A stretch of DNA of 64,000 nucleotides. Origin: Pengzhenrongella sicca (GTDB lineage Bacteria > Actinomycetota > Actinomycetes > Actinomycetales > Cellulomonadaceae). The notes beneath the pieces are model-generated. The model saw nothing but the letters and a program-made list of their open reading frames with translations. It was not told the origin of the DNA and did not search any database. Both the position numbers and the translations under genes were made by a program. The DNA lies in contig NZ_CP071868.1 in NCBI RefSeq assembly GCF_017569225.1, forward strand, positions 4,216,001-4,280,000. The letters are read 5' to 3'. Numbering within the stretch: the stretch's first letter is position 1; every line of letters starts with the position of its first letter. Below, one piece after another: positions 26,138 through 34,786 of the stretch.

Positions 26138-27156
26138 AGACTTGCTCCCACCACTCGACGCGAGATCGCGTTGGCCGAAAGAATTAGGGTGAGCCCAATG
26201 AGCGACTCGAAGAGGCCGATCGCGGTGGCGTAGCTGAAGTTGTTCGACACCAGGCCGACGCGGTACAGGTACGTCGAGATGACGTCGGCCGTCGGGTAGG
26301 TCAAGGGGTTGTAGATGAGCAGGATCTTCTCGAACCCGACGGCCATGAACGTGCCGATGTTGAGGATCAGCAGCGTGACCATCGTCGGCCGGATCCCCGG
26401 CAGGGTGACGTGCCACGTCTGCTGCCACCGGTTGGCCCCGTCGATCCTGGACGCCTCGTACAGGGTGCTGTCGACCGTCGTGAGCGCGGCGAGGTAGAGG
26501 ATCGTGCCCCAGCCGAGCGTCTGCCACACCTCGGACGACAGGTAGATCGTGCGGAACCACTCGGCCTGCTGCAGGAACGGGATCGGTTCCCCACCGAACA
26601 GCTTCACCAACTGGTTGACCGTGCCGTCGATCGAGAGGATCTGCATCAGCATCCCGGCAACGATCACTATCGACAGGAAGTGCGGCAGGTAGGACATGGT
26701 TTGCACGAAGCGCTTGAAGTACCGGCTGCGCACCTCGTTGAGCAGGAGCGCGAAGATGATGGGCATGGGGAAGCAGAACAGGATCGTCAACGCCCCGATC
26801 GCGAGGGTGTTGCCGAACACCCCCCAGAAGGTCGGGTCGCCGAGGAACATCCGCACGTAGTGCAGCCCGACCCACTGCTCTCCGAAGATGCTTCCTCCGG
26901 GCTGGAACCGGCGGAACGCGATCACGTTGCCGAGCATCGGCAGGTAGCGGAACACCAGGAAGAAGACGAGCGGTACGACGACGAGCGAGTAGAGCTGCCA
27001 GTCACGGTGCAGCGCAATGTGCCACGGCAGCTTGCCGTTCGCTCCGGGCCGACGGCGCCGTGGTGGAGAAGCCGGGACGATCGGCACGGCGGCACGGTCC
27101 GGTGGGCCGCTCGACGTGCCCGGCCGCACCACGACCTCGGGATCTTGGACGCTCAC
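26131..27156 (-). CDS. CUT1 sugar ABC transporter permease (LplB-like)
   Basis: Permease of 341 residues. A Pro/Arg-rich cytoplasmic tail (residues 1-50) is followed by six membrane helices. The EAA-loop is LYEASRIDGANRWQQTWHVTLPGI. GTG start overlapping the GH3 stop by four bases. It is the second gene of the xylan operon and pairs with the YtcP-like permease directly downstream. Confidence 0.93.
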   Translation of the reverse strand: MSVQDPEVVVRPGTSSGPPDRAAVPIVPASPPRRRRPGANGKLPWHIALHRDWQLYSLVVVPLVFFLVFRYLPMLGNVIAFRRFQPGGSIFGEQWVGLHYVRMFLGDPTFWGVFGNTLAIGALTILFCFPMPIIFALLLNEVRSRYFKRFVQTMSYLPHFLSIVIVAGMLMQILSIDGTVNQLVKLFGGEPIPFLQQAEWFRTIYLSSEVWQTLGWGTILYLAALTTVDSTLYEASRIDGANRWQQTWHVTLPGIRPTMVTLLILNIGTFMAVGFEKILLIYNPLTYPTADVISTYLYRVGLVSNNFSYATAIGLFESLIGLTLILSANAISRRVVGASLW

Positions 27157-29555
27157 GGGACACTCACCTCCTCTTCCTCGTGCACTGGTGACACCGCGGT
27201 GACCTTCGCCGCGCTGACGAGCTGCCGGTCGTAGCCGACCTGCCTCTGCGCGCCGACGAGGCGCAGCGGAAGTACCGCGTGCACGTCGGCGCTGGATCGC
27301 GCGACCCGGAGCTCAACGTCGCCCGGCTCGACGATGCGCTGGCCGTCGAGCCCGGTGAACGACGTGTGGTCCGAGTGGACGGTGAACGTGACGCACGCGC
27401 TCTGCCCGGCCTCGAGCGCGACGCGCGCGTAGCCAATGAGCCGCACCACCGGGCGCGTCACCTGGGCGACGGGGTCGTGCAGGTACAGCTGGACGATGTC
27501 GGTGGCCCTGCGAGGGCTCGCGTTCGAGACGGTGAGCTCCACCTCGACGCTGGCATCGACGGCCCACTCGGGCGTCTCGGCGTCGGCCGTGGCGCAGCCC
27601 GCACGCGGGACGACCCGTGCCGGGCCCCACCGGACGGGGTCGTAGCCGAGGCCGTGCCCGAACGGGAAGGCGGGGGTCGGGTCGATGTTCGAGACGCCGG
27701 ACTTGTGGCCCAGCGCGGGTGCGAGGTAGGTCGACGGTTGGCTGCCGGGATCGCGCGGGACGCTGACGGGTAGCCGGCCGGACGGGCTGATCGCCCCGGT
27801 GAGGATCTCCGCGATGGCGCGTCCCCCGAGCTGGCCGGGGAAGAAGGCCTGCACGATGGCCGCGGCCTGCCCGGTGAACTCGCCGAGCGCGTAGGGGCGC
27901 CCGGTGAGCAGAAGCAGTACGACCGGGGTGCCGGTCGCGAGCACCGCGCGGACCAGGTTCGCCTGAACGCCCGGCAGAGAGAGGTCCGCAGCGTCGCACC
28001 CCTCCCCCGAGGTGCCGCGGCCGAAGAGTCCGGCGCGGTCCCCGACCGCGACGATGCACACGTCCGCGTCCTGGGCGGCGGCGACGGCGGCGCCGAGCCC
28101 GCTGCGGTCGGGATCGCTGACGTCGCAGCCGCGCGCGCACGTCACCTCGGGGTGCAGGACGCGCAGCGCGCCGACCACCGAGGCGATGTCGAGGCCGATC
28201 GGCAGCTCGGGGTGCTGGACGCCGACGTGCGCGGGAAAGGAGTAGCAGCCGAGCATCGCCATCGGCTCGTCCGCGAGCGGGCCGACGACGGCGACCCGGG
28301 CAGCGGGTGCGAGCGGCAGAATGCCGTGCGGGTTGGTCAGCAGCACGACCGCTTCCCGGGCGAGCCGTAGCGCGACATCGCGGCTCGCGGGGGAGTCGAG
28401 GTCGATGCGCGCCACAGTGGCCGGCCCGGGTCGCCAGCTCTCGTCCAGCAGCCCGAGCTCGGCCTTCTGTGCGAGGACCCGGCGGAGCGCCCGGTCGACC
28501 AGCGCCTCGTCCACGGCGCCAGCGCGCACGGCCTGCAGCAGCGGCTCGCCGTAGGCGTCCACGGTCGGCAGCTCGACGTCGATGCCGGCGCGCAGTGCGA
28601 GCCCGGCGGCAACGGCGGCGTCACCCGCTACCCCATGCAGCGTCTCGAGGAATCGCACGGCGAAATAGTCCGCGACGACCGTGCCCTCGAAACCCCAAGT
28701 GTCGCGCAGCAGCTCGGTGAGCAGGCGGGGATCGCCGGCGACGGGGACGCCATCGATCTCCGCGTACGAGTTCATGACCGAGCGTGCACCGCCGAGTCGC
28801 AGCGCAGCCTCGAACGGCGGCAGGATGACGTCGGCGAACTCACGGGGGCCGATGGCGACGGGTGCGAGATTGCGCCCGGAGCGCGAGGCAGAGTAGCCAG
28901 CGAAGTGCTTGAGCGTGGCGATGATGCCGGCGTCCTCAAGGCCGCGGACGTACGCCGCGCCGACGGTGGAGACCAGGTACGGGTCCTCGGAGATCGTCTC
29001 CTCGGTCCTGCCCCACCGATAGTCCCGGGTGACGTCGAGCACGGGGGCGAGACCCTGGTGGACCCCCACCGACCGCATCGACGCCCCGATGAGCCCAGAC
29101 ATCTCCGCGACCAGGTCGGGGTCGAACGTCGCCCCCCAGGACAACGGCACGGGGTACGCCGTCGCGCCCCAAGCGGCGAAGCCTGCGAGGCACTCCTCGT
29201 GGACGAGTGCCGGGATCCCGAACCGGTTCGCTGCGACGATCGTCGACTGGAGGTCCGCCAGCGCAGCTGCGCCCGCGATCGGCTCGATCGGGGCGGTGCC
29301 GAACGGCCGGGTGAGCTGACCGAGACCCTGCTGGATCAGTGCATCCCAGTCGAGCGGGCCTCGGCTCATGGTCGATTGCATCGGGGCGACCCCTCCACCA
29401 ACGGGGTTGGCGCCGACCCACACGCCGACGAGCTGGGCGAGCTTCTCCTCAAGGGTCAACCGGGGCACGAGGTCATCGGCCCGCTGAGCGGGGGACGCGA
29501 GCGGATCACGCCAGATCTCGCCGCGGGACACCGCTGCCTGCGTCAGGGCATTCAT
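27153..29555 (-). CDS. Glycoside hydrolase family 3 (beta-xylosidase/beta-glucosidase)
   Basis: GH3 enzyme of 800 residues without a signal peptide. The N-terminal barrel contains LKHFAGYSASRSGRN and the nucleophile Asp in EGTVVADYFAV (about residue 300). The second alpha/beta domain carries VAVVGPLADEP and VAVGDRAGLFGRGTSGEG. An FnIII-like C-terminal domain ends the protein. In this operon the likely substrate is beta-xylosides or aryl-/oligo-glycosides after import. It is the first gene of an eight-gene minus-strand operon under the divergent LacI operators. Confidence 0.94.
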   Translation of the reverse strand: MNALTQAAVSRGEIWRDPLASPAQRADDLVPRLTLEEKLAQLVGVWVGANPVGGGVAPMQSTMSRGPLDWDALIQQGLGQLTRPFGTAPIEPIAGAAALADLQSTIVAANRFGIPALVHEECLAGFAAWGATAYPVPLSWGATFDPDLVAEMSGLIGASMRSVGVHQGLAPVLDVTRDYRWGRTEETISEDPYLVSTVGAAYVRGLEDAGIIATLKHFAGYSASRSGRNLAPVAIGPREFADVILPPFEAALRLGGARSVMNSYAEIDGVPVAGDPRLLTELLRDTWGFEGTVVADYFAVRFLETLHGVAGDAAVAAGLALRAGIDVELPTVDAYGEPLLQAVRAGAVDEALVDRALRRVLAQKAELGLLDESWRPGPATVARIDLDSPASRDVALRLAREAVVLLTNPHGILPLAPAARVAVVGPLADEPMAMLGCYSFPAHVGVQHPELPIGLDIASVVGALRVLHPEVTCARGCDVSDPDRSGLGAAVAAAQDADVCIVAVGDRAGLFGRGTSGEGCDAADLSLPGVQANLVRAVLATGTPVVLLLLTGRPYALGEFTGQAAAIVQAFFPGQLGGRAIAEILTGAISPSGRLPVSVPRDPGSQPSTYLAPALGHKSGVSNIDPTPAFPFGHGLGYDPVRWGPARVVPRAGCATADAETPEWAVDASVEVELTVSNASPRRATDIVQLYLHDPVAQVTRPVVRLIGYARVALEAGQSACVTFTVHSDHTSFTGLDGQRIVEPGDVELRVARSSADVHAVLPLRLVGAQRQVGYDRQLVSAAKVTAVSPVHEEEEVSVP

Positions 29556-29647
29556 TGGGCCTCGTCATGGTGTCGGTCCACGGTGTTGCGTGCCCGCTGG
29601 CCCGGCCGAAAATACCGGAACACCCTCTACACACCGTCGTGGAGAAT

Positions 29648-29699
29648 CTCGAAACTATCGGCAACTTTGGCGAAAATGTTCGATCCAGCCGAAAGTAGC
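29648..29699. promoter_or_regulatory. Cluster of CGAAA-type LacI operator half-sites
   Basis: Three related sites lie 90-145 bases upstream of the GH3 operon: TCGAAACTATCGG (29649-29661), CGAAAATGTTCG (29671-29682, arms CGAA/TTCG) and CCGAAAGTAGC (29689-29699). A further CCGAAAATACCGG lies at 29606-29618. They share the CGAAA/TTTCG half-site with the perfect palindrome near the esterase gene, so the adjacent LacI protein probably binds here. I recall CGAA-N-TTCG repeats for the xylan regulator BxlR of Streptomyces. Confidence 0.45.
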
Positions 29700-29812
29700 T
29701 GCCACCTCGAACGAAGTCAATTGGGCCAAACGATTCGCCCCGAGGTGTCCTGATTAGGAAAATCGCTCCGCCGCTTCGCAGGAGAAGTTAGTTCGTGGTG
29801 GTACTCTCGGGC

Positions 29813-29823
29813 CGAAAGTTTCG
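29813..29823. promoter_or_regulatory. Perfect CGAAA-G-TTTCG palindrome, LacI operator candidate
   Basis: CGAAAGTTTCG is a perfect inverted repeat ending 19 bases before the start codon of the acetyl-xylan esterase gene. There a bound repressor would block the esterase-lacI transcript. Likely autoregulation of lacI together with control of the xylan operon. Confidence 0.55.
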
Positions 29824-29842
29824 CCAAAGCAGAGGAACGTTC

Positions 29843-30925
29843 ATGGCCGAGTTCGACATGCCGATCGACGAGCTCCGGCGCTACCGGCCGCAGGTGGCTG
29901 AGCCCGACGACTTCGACCCGTCGTGGGCACGCACGCTGACTCAGGCCCGGCAGCACCCTTGCCTCCTAGCCGTCAAGCCGGTCGAGAACCACCTCACGCT
30001 CGTGGACTCCTGGGACGTCACCTTCGCTGGCTACGACGGCCATCCGATCAGGGCGTGGTACTCCCGCCCCGCACGCCACGGGACCGTCACTGGCAACGAC
30101 GCCGGATCTGACGACGCACAGCCGCTCCCGGCGGTGGTCGAGTACCTCGGCTACGGACGCGGACGCGGGCTCCCGCATGAGCGCACCACCTGGGTGAACG
30201 CCGGGTACGCCCACCTGCTCATGGACAGCCGAGGCCAGGGCGGCCAGTACGGCAGCGGAGGCGACACGGACGACCCGGTGGGTTCCGGACCTGCGGGGCA
30301 GGGGTTCCTCACGCGCGGTATCGCGAGCACATCGACCCACTACTACCGGCGCCTGATCACAGACGCCGTGCGCGCAGTCGACGCCGTCCGGCAGCTTCCG
30401 GGCGTGGACCCGGCTCGCGTCGCCGTCGTCGGCAACAGCCAGGGAGGCGGACTGGCGCTCGCGGTCGCTGGCCTAGCCGACAACCTCACGGCGGTCCTCG
30501 CGAGCGCCCCGTTCCTGTGCCACCCGCGGCGCGCGCTCGAGCTCACGGAGCAGGACCCCTGGGGTGAGGTCATGCAGTACCTCTCGGTCTTCCGCGACGC
30601 CGTCGACGCGACGTTCCGAACCCTCTCGTACGTCGACGGTGTGAGCTTCGCTCGCCGGGCGACCGCCCCCGCGCACTTCGGGGTCGGGCTGCGCGACTCG
30701 ATCTGCCCGCCGTCGACCGTGTTCGCGGCCTACAACCAGTACGGCGACGCCGTGACCCGCGCCGACGTGGCCGACTCCGGGCCGGCGCACTCGATCGAGG
30801 TCTATCCGTACAACCATCATGAGGGCGGCGAGGCGCACCACGTACGGCGCCAGCTCGAGTGGTTGCGCGCCGTGCTGCCGATCGACGCGCCTGCGTGCAC
30901 GATCGAGAGCGACGGACTGCGATGA
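29843..30925 (+). CDS. Acetyl-xylan esterase / cephalosporin-C deacetylase, CE7
   Basis: CE7 carbohydrate esterase, 360 residues, cytoplasmic (no signal peptide). Family signatures in order: MDSRGQGGQYGSGGDT (RGQ motif), nucleophile Ser in VVGNSQGGGLAL, and the HE motif in YNHHEGGEAHH; catalytic Asp in GLRDSICPPST. It removes acetyl groups from imported xylo-oligosaccharides so the xylosidases can act. The ATG has AGAGGAA eight bases upstream. Its stop overlaps the lacI start by four bases. Confidence 0.94.
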   Translation: MAEFDMPIDELRRYRPQVAEPDDFDPSWARTLTQARQHPCLLAVKPVENHLTLVDSWDVTFAGYDGHPIRAWYSRPARHGTVTGNDAGSDDAQPLPAVVEYLGYGRGRGLPHERTTWVNAGYAHLLMDSRGQGGQYGSGGDTDDPVGSGPAGQGFLTRGIASTSTHYYRRLITDAVRAVDAVRQLPGVDPARVAVVGNSQGGGLALAVAGLADNLTAVLASAPFLCHPRRALELTEQDPWGEVMQYLSVFRDAVDATFRTLSYVDGVSFARRATAPAHFGVGLRDSICPPSTVFAAYNQYGDAVTRADVADSGPAHSIEVYPYNHHEGGEAHHVRRQLEWLRAVLPIDAPACTIESDGLR

Positions 30926-31947
30926 GCACCGTGGAATCCCCACCGATGACCATCTCGAAGATCGCTCTCGCCGCGGGCGTCTCGGTGCCGACCGTCTCCA
31001 AGGTGCTCAACGGCAGGGCCGACGTGTCCCCGGCCACCCGGGCCAAGGTCGAGGCGCTGATCGAGGAGCATGGGTACCGGCGGCGCCGGGCGGCGGTGAC
31101 CAAGGGCTCGGGCATGATCGACCTGGTCTTCCACGAGCTCGGAAACCTCTGGGCGCTCGAGATCATCCGCGGGGTCGAACGGGTGGCCCGAGAGGAGGGG
31201 CTCGCGGTCGTCCTCGCCGAGTGCGAGGGAGGCACGAGCCCTCGGCAGGAGTGGCTCGACGGCGTGCTGGCGCGCAGGCCGAAGGGCGTCATCATGGTGT
31301 TCTCCGACCTGGACCCGTCTCAGCGGCGCCAGCTTGAGGCCCGCAACATCCCGTGCGTCGTCGTCGATCCCACCGGAGAGCCGACCGGCGACTACCCTGC
31401 GATCGGCTCGGCGAACTGGAGCGGCGGACTCGCCGCGACGCGGCACCTCTTGGAGCTGGGGCACAAGCGGATCGGTGCGATCGGCGGCCCCGAATGGGTC
31501 TGGTGCAGCCGCGCTCGCCTCGACGGCTTCCGGGCGGCGCTTGAGCATGCGGGGCTCCAGGTCGACCCCGAGCTGATCCGATACGGCGACTTCCATGTGG
31601 AGCGCGGGTACGAGCATGGCCTGAGCCTGCTGGGGCTCGACGACCCGCCCACGGCGATCTTCGCCGGGAACGACCTGCAGGCGCTCGGGCTGTACAAGGC
31701 GGCCCGCGAACTCGGCGTGCGCATCCCAGACGACCTGTCGGTGGTCGGGTACGACGACTTGTCCGTCGCCGAGTGGATCGGGCCCGCCCTCACGACGGTT
31801 CGGCAACCGCTGCTCGAGATGTCCCTGCAGGCGACGCGCCTCGTGCTCAGCTTGGCTCGCGGCGAGCACCCGCAGAGCACCCGGATCGATCTGGCGACGA
31901 CCCTCATCGTGCGCCAGAGCACCGCGCGGGTCGCGTCGCCGTCCTGA
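30922..31947 (+). CDS. LacI-family transcriptional regulator of the xylan locus
   Basis: LacI/GalR regulator, 341 residues. The N-terminal HTH (TISKIALAAGVSVPTVSKVLNG, about residues 10-31) and hinge helix are followed by a periplasmic-binding-protein-like sensor domain (about 65-335). It is co-transcribed with the CE7 esterase and faces the xylan operon. Expected role: repressor released by a xylan-derived sugar, acting at the CGAAA/TTTCG repeats in the divergent spacer. Confidence 0.93.
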   Translation: MSTVESPPMTISKIALAAGVSVPTVSKVLNGRADVSPATRAKVEALIEEHGYRRRRAAVTKGSGMIDLVFHELGNLWALEIIRGVERVAREEGLAVVLAECEGGTSPRQEWLDGVLARRPKGVIMVFSDLDPSQRRQLEARNIPCVVVDPTGEPTGDYPAIGSANWSGGLAATRHLLELGHKRIGAIGGPEWVWCSRARLDGFRAALEHAGLQVDPELIRYGDFHVERGYEHGLSLLGLDDPPTAIFAGNDLQALGLYKAARELGVRIPDDLSVVGYDDLSVAEWIGPALTTVRQPLLEMSLQATRLVLSLARGEHPQSTRIDLATTLIVRQSTARVASPS

Positions 31948-31994
31948 CAAGTTCGACCAGGCCGGACGACCACGGTCGCACCCGTGACGCCACG

Positions 31995-32012
31995 GTCCTT
32001 GACGTCCAGGAC
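31995..32012. promoter_or_regulatory. Palindrome upstream of the unassigned 692-residue protein
   Basis: GTCCTTGACGTCCAGGAC is an 18-bp palindrome with eight of nine pairs matching, centred on GACGTC and located 57 bases before the start of the next gene. It differs from the CGAAA-type sites, so a different regulator may act here, or none. Confidence 0.35.
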
Positions 32013-32069
32013 GCTTTCGCAGCCTGCTCGTGACCAGGCATTGAACCGAACGGAAGGGCATTCGCTGAC

Positions 32070-34148
32070 ATGCTCGACACGATCGAGATCGACGACGGGG
32101 TTGAACTCGCGCTTCGGGCCCGTTGCGCGGACGCGACGGCGTCGACCGCATATGTGAGCGTGCTCGACCACGGTTTGGAGTGCGAGACCGCCGTCGTCGG
32201 CGGTTCGGGTGCTCCGGCCGATCCCTACAGCGTGACGGTTCACGTAGCCAATCGGCGGAGCGGACCGTGGCGTGGCGTCCTCCACGCCGAACTCACGTTC
32301 AGGTGCGACGAACCGCGGTTCTTCCTGCCGGCATTCATGTACGGGCGCAATCGTGGCGAGGCTCCCCAGGGAGGGAAGATCGAGTTCCCACGCCTTCGGC
32401 GCGAGAGGGTCGAGCGCCCGTCCTCGTCATGGTGGATGGTTCGCAGCGATCGGCTGTCGCACCCGGCCGCCCTCATGCGCGACCGCGATCGAGTGGTCGG
32501 GCTCAGTGCGGCCCCCTACCTGGTTCAGGTCGACGGTCTGACCAGGCAGATGACCCCGAGCGACCCGGCGGAGGCATTCCACCAGTTCGCGGGCTTCACC
32601 TGTTCGCTCGAGCGGGGCTCTGTCGGGTACACGCTCGGGTACGAGAATGCCCCGCTCATGTTTGTGAACTCCGCGATCGTCCACGAGCGTGCGCCGTTGG
32701 GCGAGAACGTCATCGAACTGGCACCGGGCGAGGAGCTTCGTTTCACCGTCCAGGTCTACAGCTATGACTCCCCTGGTGCGCTCGGCGTCAACCGAGCCCT
32801 AGAGCAGGTCTACTGGCGCTACCACCAGGCGCCTCGGGCAGGCAGCTCTCCCGAGGTGACGGTGCGTGACCTCGCCTCGGCCGTCCACGAGCATGCCTGG
32901 CTCCCCGAGCTGAGCGCCTATGCGGGGTTCGTCTTCGAAGAGGAGACGGGCGGGCATCGGGCCAACGAGCTGCTCTCGATCAGCTGGACCAATGGCCTCG
33001 TCGTGGCCACGCCGATGCTGCTCGCCTCGCTTCGGCTCGGCGAGGAGGGCATGCGTGCGCGAGCTTTGGCATGCATCGACAACATCGTCGAGAACTCCCG
33101 TAACCCGGCCTCCGGGCTCCCGTACGACTCCTACGCGGACGGTCGTTGGCGCGTCGACGGATGGTGGTTCGACGGCGTGAACGCCCGCGGCCACTCCGGA
33201 TACATTGTTGGCCAGGCGCTCTATCTCGTCCTGAAAGCCCTCCAGTACGAGCGTGAGCTCGCCGGAACGGCGCATGAAGCCTGGGAGGCCTTCGTCGGTC
33301 AGGCGCTCCGCGTGGTCGAGGCTGCCACCAATAGTGACGGCGAGTACCCGTACATGCTCTCGGAATCGACCGGTGCAGCGCTGGAGTACGACTCGTTGGG
33401 CGGTGCCTGGTGCCTAGCCGCCGGCGCCTACCACCGCTGGCTGACCAATGATCGTCGTGGCCTCGAGGCGCTCCTGGAGAGCGAGGCCCACTATCACCAC
33501 GCCTACATCGAGCAGATGGAGTGTTACGGCGGCCCCTTGGATACCGACAAGGCGGTCGACTCGGAAGGCGTCGTCGCGTACATCAAGGCTGTGCGCTACC
33601 TGCACGCGTTGACCAAAGATCCGGTGCTTCTGGACCATCTGCGGGACGCATTGGACTACGAGTTCTCCTTCCGGTTCGGATACAACACGCCGGTTCAGGT
33701 CCCACCCCTGTCAACGATCGGCTGGTCGAGTTGCGGGGGCACTGTCACGTCGACTGCCAACCCCCATGTGCATCCGATGGGCAGCACGCTGATCGGTGAG
33801 ATGTCGTACTACCTCGCCCACAAGGACGACGGCTACGTCACGCGGCGCCTCGAAGACGCGGTGGCGTGGGGCAATCAAACCTATAACCGCTATGACCGCG
33901 AGTTCGATCACGGCCTCAAGGGCTGGATGTCGGAGCGCTTCTGCCACAGCGAGGGCTTGCTGAAGCAGACCTACCCCGACGGCTCGCTGGCGAGTACCTG
34001 GTTTTGCCTGATGCCCTGGGCGAGCGGATGCATCCTCGACGGCCTGGTCGGCGACTACTGGGATATGGCAGGGGTCGCGGCAGGGGTCGCTCGTAGCAAC
34101 GACGAGGCGCCTTTCGGAGCCGCTTCCGGGCCGGGGATCCGCCTGTGA
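32070..34148 (+). CDS. Large protein of unknown function, probably carbohydrate-active
   Basis: I do not recognise this 692-residue protein. It has no signal peptide or membrane helix. The N-terminal ~260 residues look beta-rich (a sandwich ending in FTVQVYSYDSPGALGVNRAL). The C-terminal ~420 residues look helical, with repeated aromatic and acidic motifs (WRVDGWWFDGVNARGHSGYI, YGGPLDTDKAVDSEG, SEGLLKQTYPDG), as in (alpha/alpha)-toroid glycoside hydrolases or polysaccharide lyases. GGAAGGG lies upstream of the ATG. It follows lacI by 122 bases, so a role with xylan-derived or acidic sugars is plausible. Codon choice is looser than in neighbours (for example AAT, CAA, AGT, TAT), hinting at separate origin. 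Confidence 0.75.
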   Translation: MLDTIEIDDGVELALRARCADATASTAYVSVLDHGLECETAVVGGSGAPADPYSVTVHVANRRSGPWRGVLHAELTFRCDEPRFFLPAFMYGRNRGEAPQGGKIEFPRLRRERVERPSSSWWMVRSDRLSHPAALMRDRDRVVGLSAAPYLVQVDGLTRQMTPSDPAEAFHQFAGFTCSLERGSVGYTLGYENAPLMFVNSAIVHERAPLGENVIELAPGEELRFTVQVYSYDSPGALGVNRALEQVYWRYHQAPRAGSSPEVTVRDLASAVHEHAWLPELSAYAGFVFEEETGGHRANELLSISWTNGLVVATPMLLASLRLGEEGMRARALACIDNIVENSRNPASGLPYDSYADGRWRVDGWWFDGVNARGHSGYIVGQALYLVLKALQYERELAGTAHEAWEAFVGQALRVVEAATNSDGEYPYMLSESTGAALEYDSLGGAWCLAAGAYHRWLTNDRRGLEALLESEAHYHHAYIEQMECYGGPLDTDKAVDSEGVVAYIKAVRYLHALTKDPVLLDHLRDALDYEFSFRFGYNTPVQVPPLSTIGWSSCGGTVTSTANPHVHPMGSTLIGEMSYYLAHKDDGYVTRRLEDAVAWGNQTYNRYDREFDHGLKGWMSERFCHSEGLLKQTYPDGSLASTWFCLMPWASGCILDGLVGDYWDMAGVAAGVARSNDEAPFGAASGPGIRL

Positions 34149-34277
34149 CCGGGGTGGGAAGCTTGATCCGCAGGGGCTGTGTCGCCGTGGCGGATGTTCG
34201 TGCGAGCGGGGTAGCCGGCTAGCCGTGACAGTTCAAGCCCATCATTGATCGACGTGAACCAGGTAGCGCCGGTCTAG

Positions 34278-34685
34278 TCAACGAGGCGTGTCGGCGAATT
34301 TGGCGATCGCGGGCACGGTGACCGGCGTGAAGAGGTTCACGAGGGTTCCGTCTGGGTCCCGAACGAGCAATGAGCGGTTCCCCCACGGCATGGTCGTGGG
34401 CGCCTGCACGATCTCGATCGGGTCGTCTGCGACGGAGTTGAACACGGCGTCGACGTCGTCAACAAGGAGCTCGATGATCGCGGTGTGATTGTCGGCGGGA
34501 CGGGCAGAGCCCGACCCGAACAGCCCGACGGTGGCGGTGCTGCCGATGGCGAGGGTGCCATGGGGGGTGCGCAGCTCCGCGAACTCCGGAGTCGGACGTT
34601 CGGCCGCCATTCCCGTGATGCGCTCGTAGAAGCCGACGAGTCGAGGCACGTCGTCGGTGATGAGGCGAACGGAGACGAGGTTCAT
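34278..34685 (-). CDS. VOC-family (glyoxalase/dioxygenase fold) protein
   Basis: Protein of 135 residues with the vicinal-oxygen-chelate fold: MNLVSVRLITDDVPRLVGFY at the N-terminus and RSLLVRDPDGTLVNLFTPV at the C-terminus are the two beta-alpha-beta-beta-beta ends. Such proteins are dioxygenases, isomerases, or antibiotic/aldehyde resistance proteins; no substrate can be assigned. The start follows GAAGGAC. It lies downstream of, and in the same direction as, a WYL regulator, which probably controls it. Confidence 0.85.
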   Translation of the reverse strand: MNLVSVRLITDDVPRLVGFYERITGMAAERPTPEFAELRTPHGTLAIGSTATVGLFGSGSARPADNHTAIIELLVDDVDAVFNSVADDPIEIVQAPTTMPWGNRSLLVRDPDGTLVNLFTPVTVPAIAKFADTPR

Positions 34686-34706
34686 GGGGAATAGTCCTTC
34701 GGATGC

Positions 34707-34738
34707 GGTGGTCCTCGCGGACATCCGCGAAGACCACC
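34707..34738. promoter_or_regulatory. Long palindrome between WYL regulator and VOC gene
   Basis: Two 15-base arms (GGTGGTCCTCGCGGA and its complement with one mismatch) are separated by only two bases, 22 bases upstream of the VOC start. The position suits an operator for the neighbouring WYL regulator; on RNA it would also form a strong hairpin after the regulator gene. Confidence 0.5.
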
Positions 34739-34786
34739 ATCGTGGCGACCTTCCACGACAACCCTCTGTCGGTGTTTCCACCCATC

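Noticed and set aside
34149-34277. TAGCCGGCTA palindrome between convergent genes as terminator
   Set aside because: Ten bases only, no loop, no T-run; frequent by chance in GC-rich DNA.
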